From assembly GCA_027310825.1 (NCBI GenBank), contig DAIDAC010000005.1, positions 36,829-100,828 on the forward strand: DNA of 64,000 nt, read 5' to 3'. Positions 16,290 to 23,549 of this stretch are shown here, in pieces; within the stretch, counting starts at the first letter, position 1, and every line of letters begins with the position of its first letter. The notes beneath the pieces were generated by a model that made no database searches, was not told the DNA's origin, and saw only the letters and a program-made list of their open reading frames with translations. Both the position numbers and the translations under genes were made by a program. This stretch comes from Candidatus Micrarchaeaceae archaeon. GTDB lineage: Archaea; Micrarchaeota; Micrarchaeia; Micrarchaeales; Micrarchaeaceae.

Positions 16290-16928
16290 CTACTGTTCAT
16301 CAAGCCCAAACGACTCCTTTAGCGCCTTGAGGACTCCCTTTTTCCTTACTGAGTCAACGGTATCTTTGAGGTCACTTGCAACCGTGGATTTCTCTGCTGC
16401 CCTTGCGCCCCTCGACATTTTCTGTTCTGCGCTTGCCAACTTGCCCTTTACTCCGGAAAACAGACCTGGCCCTTTTGCTACAGGCATCTGCTGCGGTGCT
16501 TGCTGCTGTTGCTGCCTTGGTTGCGTCTGTCGCGCTTTCACTGGCGCCTGTGCAGCAGAAGGTTCCTCTTCGCTCACGAGCCCTTGGACTATTGACTCTA
16601 GTTCTCGCCTTCCGGCCTTTGAAGTGTCAACAATCACGACGTTTGCCCTTGTGGAGCTCATCGACTCCATGGCGTCTTCCTGGTCTTTGCAGACAACTGC
16701 CCTTACCCCCGAAAGCTTGTTTGCAGAAATCGCCACGTCCTTTGCGCTGTGGCACATCAGAAGTATGAGGTCGAAGCCGGAATCTATGTTGTTCTTGAGG
16801 TCGGATAGAAGATCGCGCACGTCTTCGCTCTTCGTCTCGCTGATTATGCTGCCGTGTCCAGTCGCACCTATTATGTTCGATGCAGCTACGCTGTTCCTGA
16901 AATCGTCACTTATTATATAAATCCTCAA
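16290..16928 (-). CDS. RpiB/LacAB-like domain protein with a Gln/Pro-rich tail
   Basis: Residues 1-105 resemble the sugar-phosphate isomerase RpiB fold: SDDFRNSVAASN at the N-terminus, then SAKDVAISANKLSGVRAVVC, close to the RpiB signature around 'SIAANKVKGIRAAL'. The catalytic Cys region is not obvious, so enzyme activity is doubtful. A Gln-rich linker (about 130-150) leads to a basic, amphipathic C-terminal segment ending in LKESFGLDEQ. The start is TTG at 16928 with GTGAT upstream. It pairs with the HTH regulator and may be a sugar-phosphate sensor (inference). Confidence 0.55.
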   Translation of the reverse strand: MRIYIISDDFRNSVAASNIIGATGHGSIISETKSEDVRDLLSDLKNNIDSGFDLILLMCHSAKDVAISANKLSGVRAVVCKDQEDAMESMSSTRANVVIVDTSKAGRRELESIVQGLVSEEEPSAAQAPVKARQTQPRQQQQQAPQQMPVAKGPGLFSGVKGKLASAEQKMSRGARAAEKSTVASDLKDTVDSVRKKGVLKALKESFGLDEQ

Positions 16929-17031
16929 AGCATCACTTCATTGGCTAGAACGCCTAAACCTATTAATATCTCGGTAGGTAGCATTAATAATCTTATCGGC
17001 GGTAATACTAACTATAAAATCAGGTGTTATA
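16929..17031. promoter_or_regulatory. Divergent promoter region with two TTG-start genes
   Basis: This 103-base gap lies between the RpiB-like gene and eS26, which both appear to start with TTG. The AT-rich elements ATTAATA (about 16958-16965) and CATTAATAATC (about 16982-16992) are suitable TATA boxes for the minus and plus directions. GGTG at 17023-17026 is the ribosome site for eS26. No RNA gene is seen. Confidence 0.4.
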
Positions 17032-17268
17032 TTGTCAAGAGGAAAAGAAACATCAGTCCACTGCGACCAGTGCGGAAGGACAGTGCCAAGGAACAAGGGT
17101 GTAATGTTCGAGAAGCCTATCAGCTTCAACACGGGCATGCAAAACACCAATGACGTAAGATTCTTCGAAAGAAGGAAGATATGGTACTGCATAAGCTGCG
17201 CAAAGCACAGGGGAATATTCGAGAAAAAGAAACGACAGGCTATCGAACACGCTAAAAAGCAAATGTGA
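17032..17268 (+). CDS. rps26e: Ribosomal protein eS26
   Basis: A small-subunit zinc ribosomal protein of 78 residues that lines the mRNA exit channel. The family pattern HCDQCGRTVPRNKG is followed by a second Cys pair in WYCISCAKH, giving a four-Cys zinc site. The start is TTG at 17032 with GGTG five bases upstream; no in-frame ATG precedes the conserved core. Its stop overlaps the GTG of the next gene. eS26 is found in only some archaeal lineages. Confidence 0.88.
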   Translation: MSRGKETSVHCDQCGRTVPRNKGVMFEKPISFNTGMQNTNDVRFFERRKIWYCISCAKHRGIFEKKKRQAIEHAKKQM

Positions 17269-18290
17269 CCTCCATGGTTATGAGCCCCGACGACCTGCTC
17301 ATTTTCAAGTCCCGTGAAGAGGTTCAGGGGGAAAAGCAAAAGAAAGCGGAGGAGAAACAGGCCAAAAAGAAAAAGAAGGAGGCGAAGCCTCAGCCTGTTG
17401 CTCCCGAACCAGAGCCAGAACCGGTTACCGTTCCTAAACAGCCGCAGATGCCGCCGCAGCCACGGCAAATGCAGCCGCCTATAGTGAAGCCTGCTCCTGT
17501 TGTAGAGAAAGAAGAAGCTCCTGCACCCATTCCAGAAACTCTCGTCAGCACAGATCTGGAGCTCGAGGCAAAACTTGGATACGAAGAGGCTCCGAAAGCA
17601 CCAGTAGGGAATACCCAGGTTCCTGCAAGAAAAGTAAGCATACACGAGATGAAGAAGATTGCAGAGCACATGGGCTGCGAGCTGCACCCTTGGAGGAAGG
17701 CATACGCAATCTGCGACTACTGCAAAAGGCCGTTCTGCTACGAAGACATTATTGAGCATGGCGGAGTATACTACTGCCTCGATGACATCGACAAGGTCCC
17801 ACAGTCTGTGAAGCAGCAGCAGACGTTCAGGTACAACAGCCTGGGAGTCGTGAGCGCGACATTCTACATGTTTGTCTTTTTGATCTTCATGTATTATTCT
17901 TACAGCAATTTGATTGCATTGTTCAATGCATTCTCTACCCAAGGACTTTCCGCATTTTTCCAGACGCTTCTGCAGAGCCAAGAACTGCTGATGGCAGAGG
18001 CGGTGCTTGCATTGCTTTCGCTTGTGGGTGGAATAATGATAATGCTGCAGACTGAGCGCAGCTTCAAGATCGGCGCAGCCATCGGGCTTGTCACAGTAGG
18101 ATTGTTCAGCTACCAGTTCCTGAACAGCTACATGTTATCCTATGCAATAGTGGCAAGCGTGTCGTCAGCCGGACTGATTATGCTGGCTTATTCAAGGGTT
18201 GCTTACGAATCGCTGCCGACAAGTGAAGTCGACAAAGCAATGGTTTCTGCAAAAAGCGGAGTGATGGGAGTAGCAAAAGACAGCTTCTGA
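17265..18290 (+). CDS. Zinc-finger membrane protein with a Lys/Pro-rich N-terminus
   Basis: A 341-residue protein in three parts. Residues 20-120 are a disordered Lys- then Pro/Glu-rich region. Residues 138-172 form a compact Cys/His cluster (C138, H141, C150, C153, C158, C171) resembling a B-box zinc finger. Residues about 190-320 contain roughly four hydrophobic membrane segments. The soluble domains probably face the cytoplasm. I do not know the function. It starts with GTG overlapping the eS26 stop (ATG at 17274 is an alternative), so it is translated with a ribosomal protein gene and may serve ribosome-membrane contact (speculation). Confidence 0.65.
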   Translation: MTSMVMSPDDLLIFKSREEVQGEKQKKAEEKQAKKKKKEAKPQPVAPEPEPEPVTVPKQPQMPPQPRQMQPPIVKPAPVVEKEEAPAPIPETLVSTDLELEAKLGYEEAPKAPVGNTQVPARKVSIHEMKKIAEHMGCELHPWRKAYAICDYCKRPFCYEDIIEHGGVYYCLDDIDKVPQSVKQQQTFRYNSLGVVSATFYMFVFLIFMYYSYSNLIALFNAFSTQGLSAFFQTLLQSQELLMAEAVLALLSLVGGIMIMLQTERSFKIGAAIGLVTVGLFSYQFLNSYMLSYAIVASVSSAGLIMLAYSRVAYESLPTSEVDKAMVSAKSGVMGVAKDSF

Positions 18291-18295
18291 TAGCG

Positions 18296-18988
18296 CTAAG
18301 GTATCAACGTCAGCGGCGGCATCATGCTGGCGCCGAATCGCCTCTGTGGTATGACCGTGTATAGTTCTCCATATACATGCAACTGCCTGAGAAGCGCCTT
18401 GTTTCTTTGCAACATATCGGGAATGGCAGGCCATGAAGCGAGATGAATCGACGGATACTGAGCCATGAGTGGCATGGTTTCCGGGCTTGCGGCGTTTGTG
18501 AGTACGATTGGCTTGCCGGCTTCTCCAAATCCTCTGGCGACCCTGACAGAATCTTCTATCTGCACGTCGACGGCTGTGCCCGCTTTCGCATTCTTGTCGC
18601 CAAGCTTGAGTATGTCAAAAAGCGGCAGGTCGTGTATACTTGAAAAACGCAATATCGCCGGCAATTGGCCTCTGCTCGCAGATAATCCGTAAGGAATGTA
18701 GTGGATGGTTTCGCCAAAACATGCTTTGCGGAGAAACTTCGGTATATCCGGATGCATCAGCTCTATAGAATCGGGGTCTCTCCACGAAGATTCTAGAACG
18801 TCGTCCATCTGCTCCTTTGTCAGTGTAGGATAAGCTTTGGATATTCCAATGCGCCTGATCGTCGGAAGGTCTACAGATATTTTGTACTTGTCTTCGACAT
18901 AGTCCCTTATGCACTTGGGAGTGTTTGCAACATTGCCGTCTATGTCGACTCCCAGTTTCCTGGTGAAAGGCGCAGTTATTTTCTGCAT
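18296..18988 (-). CDS. HAD-superfamily phosphatase, 5'-nucleotidase-like
   Basis: The N-terminus KLGVDIDGNVANTP carries the HAD nucleophile motif DxD (D15, D17) with the 'DIDG' form common in nucleotidase-like members. A helical cap follows (residues 30-100). LTNA near residue 165 is a plausible motif II Thr/Ser, and an acidic motif III is not clear. The length of 230 residues is normal. It lies 9 bases downstream of the OMP decarboxylase-like gene on the same strand, consistent with a nucleotide metabolism operon, but the substrate is unknown. Confidence 0.65.
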   Translation of the reverse strand: MQKITAPFTRKLGVDIDGNVANTPKCIRDYVEDKYKISVDLPTIRRIGISKAYPTLTKEQMDDVLESSWRDPDSIELMHPDIPKFLRKACFGETIHYIPYGLSASRGQLPAILRFSSIHDLPLFDILKLGDKNAKAGTAVDVQIEDSVRVARGFGEAGKPIVLTNAASPETMPLMAQYPSIHLASWPAIPDMLQRNKALLRQLHVYGELYTVIPQRRFGASMMPPLTLIP

Positions 18989-18997
18989 TCGACCACG

Positions 18998-19717
18998 CTA
19001 AACTGCGTTCCTGAACAATGCTCTTACGATGTCAGGAAGCGTTTCTGGAGCAGCGACATTCTTGTGGCTTATGACGACGTATTCGACGCCATCGATGACT
19101 CTAACAAGGTCTTCGAGCTTTGTGACTCTTCTTTGCGAGCCTGCATCCTTCGGATCGACTCTTATGCCGGTTACAAGTTTTGGAATCTGGAGCGCCTTGA
19201 TTTCAGGGACTTCAAGCATTTTTCCTTCGCAGACCATTGCTGCGCAGCCAGCCTCTTGGGCGATAGCGCCGAAGACTGCTATCTGCTGTTCCAGCGATCG
19301 GCCGTACATGCGCTGCACTTCTTCTTGCGCTATCTTGGTGTGGACTGTGAATGCCACTACGCCGGTTCCATGTTTTTTATTATCCTCGACAAAGTCGTGG
19401 AGTATCTCTCCGCCCATGCTTGCAGCCATTGTGACTAGTTCGATGTCGAGGCCTCCTTCCCTGACCCTTTCCATGACCCTTTTTGCAGTGTCTGCACCGT
19501 GCGCAACCTTCAAATCAGCGAAGATGTGTGAGAAACCGACATAGTTTGAAGCTATCGTTCCAGTGAATGCATCGATATTCAACTTTACGCCTATGTTAGC
19601 GGCGACAAAAGAAACGCCGAATTCTCTTTGCAACGTATTAAGCGCAGCACTTCCTTTGTCAAAGGTTTCCCTACCAGCATTGAAGTCAAGTCCCAGATAT
19701 GCTCGTTTCAAAACCAT
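18998..19717 (-). CDS. Orotidine-5'-phosphate decarboxylase superfamily protein (divergent PyrF)
   Basis: A TIM-barrel protein of 239 residues. The PyrF landmarks are in order: GLDFNAGRE at strand 1, GVKLNID at strand 2, IFADLKVAHGADT at strand 3, MAASMGGE at strand 4, AFTVHTK at strand 5 and VTGIRVDP near the phosphate site. The Asp-x-Lys-x-x-Asp catalytic triplet is changed to D-L-K-V-A-H, and the usual phosphate-binding Gly-Arg near the end reads ISHKN. It follows the phosphoribosyltransferase-like gene by 4 bases. The pairing suggests UMP synthesis, but the altered residues leave room for another decarboxylase or isomerase role. Confidence 0.65.
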   Translation of the reverse strand: MVLKRAYLGLDFNAGRETFDKGSAALNTLQREFGVSFVAANIGVKLNIDAFTGTIASNYVGFSHIFADLKVAHGADTAKRVMERVREGGLDIELVTMAASMGGEILHDFVEDNKKHGTGVVAFTVHTKIAQEEVQRMYGRSLEQQIAVFGAIAQEAGCAAMVCEGKMLEVPEIKALQIPKLVTGIRVDPKDAGSQRRVTKLEDLVRVIDGVEYVVISHKNVAAPETLPDIVRALFRNAV

Positions 19718-19721
19718 GTTT

Positions 19722-20807
19722 TCACTTTGCTGCTATTGGTGCAGGAGCTGCCTTCGCCCTTGCAAGCGCCCTTAGATCGGGGGCAACAGATTTTGTCCAT
19801 TCCCACGGTTCTGCAAGCCAGTCCGCAACTATCTGCCGCTGTTCGTGTGTTATGTATCCCTTCTCTTCCGCTACATCGAAGAAGGTTTTTGCGCCAACTA
19901 GATGAACAAGGCTTGCTTTTCCGTCCTGCTCAAGACGTCTTATTCTTTCGACGCCGGCTGGGTGGCCGTAGTAGAATACTGCAGTGTCGATAATTTTTAC
20001 GCCGTGTGCCGCATCATAGCCAAAGCTATTGTATAGGACAGTAGCATTTTGTGTTGTTTCTGCTGCTGTGACCAACTCTTCACCGCACACGATCACAGCT
20101 GTGGCTTCTGGAGATGGCACTGGACCTTCAACGAAGTCGATGAGCCTCTTCCCTGTGTCGATCGCATTTATTTCCTTTCGCATTTCTCTTGCGTAGTTTG
20201 TGCATGGAGAGACCCTTAATCTCCTGGAGTTTATGGTATCAACATCAGATACCATGTCATCTAGCTGTCTCCTTGTTTCGTCACCTATGTAAACGCCGCC
20301 GGTCATGTTTGGTATGACGACTATATAACCGTCCTTCGAGGGAGGGTTCTCTCGGAGTTCATCGATTAGAGCAAATGCCATTTGCGAGCCGAAAAACTCT
20401 CTTATGTATTGGTGTGTGAGAAGCCCTTTTACTCTTAGATACGATGGCCCTATGTGCCTCGGGTCGTTTGGATTGTTCTGAAGCTCGACAAGCAGGTCGT
20501 GCACTTCCTTTGGAATCAGACCTTCGTTGAGCATCGTGTTTGCCTGGCCAGAATATTTGTAGGTGCCAACTTTCTTTATCTTCTCTCTGTCTCTTACGTC
20601 GACAAGAACGTTGTTAGCTGAAACTGGACCGAGCTCTTTCGTTATATCGAAAAGCAATGTGACCAGGACTTCTGCAATCTCTCTTTCGCTGAGCCTTTCG
20701 TTATATCCTCTCTCCATAATTGGCTTTACTTTTGCAATTGCTCTGTCGATTACGTCGAATTCCATCTCTCCCTTTGCTCCGGATTCCAATTTTGCTGCTG
20801 CTGCCAT
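19722..20807 (-). CDS. Phosphoribosyltransferase-like protein (possibly OPRT-like)
   Basis: A 361-residue protein. The helical N-terminal 110 residues resemble nothing I know. The C-terminal half looks like a type I phosphoribosyltransferase: a hydrophobic strand followed by the PRPP-loop position in TAVIVCGEELVTAAETT, where Glu-Glu replaces the usual acidic pair and Ala replaces a loop Gly. The end (GYITHEQRQIVADWLAEP) resembles the orotate PRTase C-terminus. The ATG at 20807 has GGTGA six bases upstream; a GTG nine bases earlier is the alternative. It sits 4 bases upstream of the PyrF-like gene, which supports but does not prove an orotate-related role. Confidence 0.5.
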   Translation of the reverse strand: MAAAAKLESGAKGEMEFDVIDRAIAKVKPIMERGYNERLSEREIAEVLVTLLFDITKELGPVSANNVLVDVRDREKIKKVGTYKYSGQANTMLNEGLIPKEVHDLLVELQNNPNDPRHIGPSYLRVKGLLTHQYIREFFGSQMAFALIDELRENPPSKDGYIVVIPNMTGGVYIGDETRRQLDDMVSDVDTINSRRLRVSPCTNYAREMRKEINAIDTGKRLIDFVEGPVPSPEATAVIVCGEELVTAAETTQNATVLYNSFGYDAAHGVKIIDTAVFYYGHPAGVERIRRLEQDGKASLVHLVGAKTFFDVAEEKGYITHEQRQIVADWLAEPWEWTKSVAPDLRALARAKAAPAPIAAK

Positions 20808-20865
20808 ACCATTCACCGAATACGCTTAGTTCCAACTCCTATTTATGCGTTTCTTTGCGGATGGG

Positions 20866-21492
20866 TTACTTTATAATGACAAGAGACCTGCTCTGATAAC
20901 GCCCTCTTTTCTCTATCTTGTCGACTCTGGCAAGTATTGCCCTGCCATCTTTGGAATTAGACGAATAAGACTGCTCGAACACCTTGAAAAGCGGCTTTGC
21001 GATTGATCTTTTCATCAGAAGGACGTCAAGAGCCTTTCCTTCGATTGAGTTTGTCACTTCTCCGAGGCCGAAATCGATAATTGAGACTTTTCCTTTTTCG
21101 AACATTATGTTTGCTGGTGTGAAATCGCCATGCACTATGTCTATGTTGTGCAGCGACGCAAGCATTTTTCCTGATTCTTTCATTATTTCCTCCAAGGTTT
21201 TCTGCGAAACGAGCTTTTCGTATAGCAGCGAGTGCAGCGGAGCGCCGCCAAGCCTCTGCATAGTCAGTCTGAACGGCTCTACCATGAGCACGTTGGGCAC
21301 GCTTATGCCGTTGGAGAATGCCCTCGCAAGTATCCTCGCTTCTGTCTTTGTCCTTGTGCTCCTTATTTCGTTGTCCAACGATTCTACTCTATAGTCTTTC
21401 CTTACACGTTCTTTTGCGATTGCCGGTGCGCCGAGAAACTCCGTTTCATACAATATGGCCTCTGCCCCTTCAGAAAATCTTTTCATTGCCAT
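20866..21492 (-). CDS. bud32: KEOPS kinase/ATPase Bud32
   Basis: Bud32 is the small atypical kinase that drives the KEOPS complex, which adds threonylcarbamoyl (t6A) to ANN-decoding tRNAs. Motifs are the catalytic HGDFTPANIMF and the metal-binding DFGLGE. The N-terminal FSEGAEAILYE replaces a normal P-loop, and a short basic C-terminus follows. The start is ATG at 21492 or 21486, both overlapping the kae1 stop (ATGGCAATGA), so the two are translationally coupled. Here Bud32 is separate from Kae1, whereas some archaea have them fused. Cgi121 and Pcc1 are not in the window. Confidence 0.92.
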   Translation of the reverse strand: MAMKRFSEGAEAILYETEFLGAPAIAKERVRKDYRVESLDNEIRSTRTKTEARILARAFSNGISVPNVLMVEPFRLTMQRLGGAPLHSLLYEKLVSQKTLEEIMKESGKMLASLHNIDIVHGDFTPANIMFEKGKVSIIDFGLGEVTNSIEGKALDVLLMKRSIAKPLFKVFEQSYSSNSKDGRAILARVDKIEKRGRYQSRSLVIIK

Positions 21493-22463
21493 CCAATCTT
21501 CACCGAATCTATTCTGTACTTCTGGTTTACGCCGCATTTTTCTGGATCTTCCTTCATCCCGTTCTTAAGCATAAGCTCTGCAACAACAGCGATCATCGCG
21601 CCGTTGTCGGCGTTGTATTCGTTGGGTGCTGTGTATACTGCTGTCCCGTGGGGTTTTGCCATCGCCCTCAGCATTTCGTTGAGACGTTTGCTCTGCGCAA
21701 CTCCACCACATAGCAGCAGTTCCTTCTTTTTCGTCAGTAGAAGAGCTCTTTCTATAGCCTCGCACAGCATTGCGAACGACGTTTCTTGAAGGGAGTAAGC
21801 GACATCCTTTCCGCTGTTAGACTTCAGCTTATCTATCGAGTCTGTAAGAAGTCCAGTAAACGTAAAGTCCATACCGACTACAGTATAAGGCATCTTGATG
21901 TAACGACCGCCTTCTGCGAGTTTTGCGACACTCGATCCCCAAGCCGGATTGAGCTTTGCCTCTCTTGCAAAGTTGTCGAGCATGTTCCCGATTCCTATGT
22001 CGAATGTTTCTCCGTAGACATGATAATGACGGAATGGGTCGTCTATGAATCCGAGAATCTGTGAGTTGCCCCCGCTTACATATAATACAAGCGGATCCCT
22101 GAACTTTGCTGCCTGCCGTGCGACTTCGATGTGGCCAGCTGCGTGATTTACTGCAGCTATTGGAAGAGAAAATTCTTTTGCAAGCGTGACTGCCATGAGC
22201 TGACCGATTCTGAGGCATGGACCCATGCCTGGCCCCTTGGTGTAACCTATGCCGTCTATATCTTTCATCGATAATTTTGCTGCAGAAAGCGCGCGCTTCA
22301 GGACTGTTTTGCAGTTCTCTGCGTGTAGATCTGCAGCTTTCGCCGGTATCACTCCAGCATTCCCGATCGGATACATCTCCTTCTCGTTGGCGATGACTTT
22401 TCCATTCTCGACTATTCCGACTCCGAGAGTGTGCGCACTGCTCTCTATCCCAAGTATTGCCAT
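21483..22463 (-). CDS. kae1: KEOPS catalytic subunit Kae1 (tRNA t6A synthesis)
   Basis: Kae1/TsaD transfers threonylcarbamoyl-AMP to A37 of tRNA. The 326-residue ASKHA-fold protein opens with MAILGIESSAHTLGVGI. It has the metal-binding H107-x3-H111 in VNHAAGH, the YVSGGNSQ phosphate loop, and the adenosine-binding GGVAQSKRLNEML and EYNADNGAMIA motifs. Size and order match archaeal Kae1. The next gene, bud32, overlaps its 3' end. Confidence 0.95.
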   Translation of the reverse strand: MAILGIESSAHTLGVGIVENGKVIANEKEMYPIGNAGVIPAKAADLHAENCKTVLKRALSAAKLSMKDIDGIGYTKGPGMGPCLRIGQLMAVTLAKEFSLPIAAVNHAAGHIEVARQAAKFRDPLVLYVSGGNSQILGFIDDPFRHYHVYGETFDIGIGNMLDNFAREAKLNPAWGSSVAKLAEGGRYIKMPYTVVGMDFTFTGLLTDSIDKLKSNSGKDVAYSLQETSFAMLCEAIERALLLTKKKELLLCGGVAQSKRLNEMLRAMAKPHGTAVYTAPNEYNADNGAMIAVVAELMLKNGMKEDPEKCGVNQKYRIDSVKIGWQ

Positions 22464-22474
22464 GATAAGCAGAG

Positions 22475-22888
22475 TTACTGTACTTTAAACGGATTAAAGC
22501 CTTGCTGTAGAAGGTTCTCTATTGGAAGGAACAGCGGCCTTGGCATTTCTTCCCATTTGAACCACTTCCATTCGTCTGCTTCGTCAGACGGCTTCGGCTC
22601 TCCTGATGCATATTCCGACGTCACGAAAATGGTTATGTAGTGTTTTCCCTCGTTCTTGTGGATGTCGTTGGTTACGGTCGCGATCTTTATGTTCTTTATC
22701 TCGATTCCTGATTCCTCTTTTACTTCTCGCCTTGCACAATCTTCTATCGTTTCTCCAAACTCGAGATGTCCTCCTCCAAAACTCCACGTTCCAGTTCCGT
22801 GCGACTTCTTTATCCTGTGGCCGAGAAGCACCTTGTCTCCCTTGATGACGATAACACCCACGCCCACCTTAGGAAACCTATCTTCCAT
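22475..22888 (-). CDS. Nudix hydrolase (MutT-like)
   Basis: A 137-residue pyrophosphatase. The Nudix box runs from GGHLEFGET to REVKEESGIE with all metal-binding Glu residues present. The flanking GTWSFGGGHLE and a C-terminal WFKWEEMPRPLFLPIENLL match the small cytosolic group that hydrolyses modified NTPs or dNTPs. The substrate cannot be set from sequence. It lies between kae1 and aIF1 on the same strand with short spacing (11 bases each side), so it is probably co-transcribed with housekeeping genes. Confidence 0.85.
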   Translation of the reverse strand: MEDRFPKVGVGVIVIKGDKVLLGHRIKKSHGTGTWSFGGGHLEFGETIEDCARREVKEESGIEIKNIKIATVTNDIHKNEGKHYITIFVTSEYASGEPKPSDEADEWKWFKWEEMPRPLFLPIENLLQQGFNPFKVQ

Positions 22889-22899
22889 GATAACACGAA

Positions 22900-23214
22900 T
22901 TATCGCTTTAGCGAAACATCAATGTTTGATTCCTTGTAGCCAAGCGAAGCGAGCGTTTTCTTGACTGCGTCTTGGTGCTCGCCCTGAAGCTCTATCACGC
23001 CATCTCTCACCGTTCCACCACACGCAAGCTTCTGCTTCAGCTCCTTTGTCGTCCTCTGGATCTCGTCTGCGTTTATGCCTTCGATTATGGTCATGTACTT
23101 GTCGAACTTCGCCTTCCTGGTGTAGACCCTTATCTTGCTCTCGGTTTCTCTGTCCAGCACCTTGCATACGCAGAGTTCGAGGGGCAAACCACACTTAGGA
23201 CACAGATCAGCCAT
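22900..23214 (-). CDS. Translation initiation factor aIF1 (SUI1)
   Basis: aIF1 binds the small ribosomal subunit and enforces start-codon fidelity. This 104-residue protein has the archaeal N-terminal Cys4 knuckle (CPKCGLPLELCVC) and the SUI1 core, ending in CGGTVRDGVIELQGEH. The ATG overlaps the last base of the uL29 stop codon. The uL29-SUI1 order is conserved in archaeal ribosomal operons; the usual next genes (RNase P component 1, uS17) are replaced here by nudix-kae1-bud32. Confidence 0.95.
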   Translation of the reverse strand: MADLCPKCGLPLELCVCKVLDRETESKIRVYTRKAKFDKYMTIIEGINADEIQRTTKELKQKLACGGTVRDGVIELQGEHQDAVKKTLASLGYKESNIDVSLKR

Positions 23215-23420
23215 TACTTCTTGGCACCCCTCTCGTTGAGGATTGTTTGGATTCTTGCTATTGTTCGCTTTATGCTCCTTGTCTTGACTACCTTGCTCGC
23301 GACTCCAGTCGAAGCTATCTTCCTCTTTTCTATCCCTAGTTCAAGGTTGAGCTCGTTCAACTTTGTCTTGAGCGCATCGTCAGGCAGTGCGCGTATCTCT
23401 TTTGCTCTTATATGTGACAC
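23214..23420 (-). CDS. rpl29: Ribosomal protein uL29
   Basis: A 68-residue two-helix large-subunit protein located at the polypeptide exit tunnel. It shows the uL29 pattern: RAKEIRALPDDALKTKLNELN, then a Lys/Arg-rich second helix with IKRTIARIQTILNER. The start at 23420 is preceded by a TATA box at 23451-23463 in the minus sense. It overlaps aIF1 by one base. Confidence 0.92.
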   Translation of the reverse strand: MSHIRAKEIRALPDDALKTKLNELNLELGIEKRKIASTGVASKVVKTRSIKRTIARIQTILNERGAKK

Positions 23421-23549
23421 CTAATAAGTAAGATAATTGATGGTGCTTTTGATATAAAAAGCTTTCTGCAGATTCTGCTCTGTTATAACCTCAAAGCCAT
23501 GAAGCATATTTAAAGCTTAATAACGTATGATTATGGCTCTGTGATGTAA
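23421..23549. promoter_or_regulatory. Divergent promoter region, uL29 operon and lonB
   Basis: The minus-strand TATA box GCTTTTTATATC (23451-23463) serves uL29. The plus-strand TATA box CATATTTAAAGC (23505-23516) serves lonB, whose ATG is preceded by GTGATG. No other structure is seen in the 129 bases. Confidence 0.6.

Noticed and set aside
16938..17981. Minus-strand open frame of 347 codons
   Set aside because: It is antisense to eS26 and the zinc-finger membrane gene. Its Leu/Arg/Phe-rich run mirrors the Lys/Pro/Glu-rich coding strand and it has no family match.
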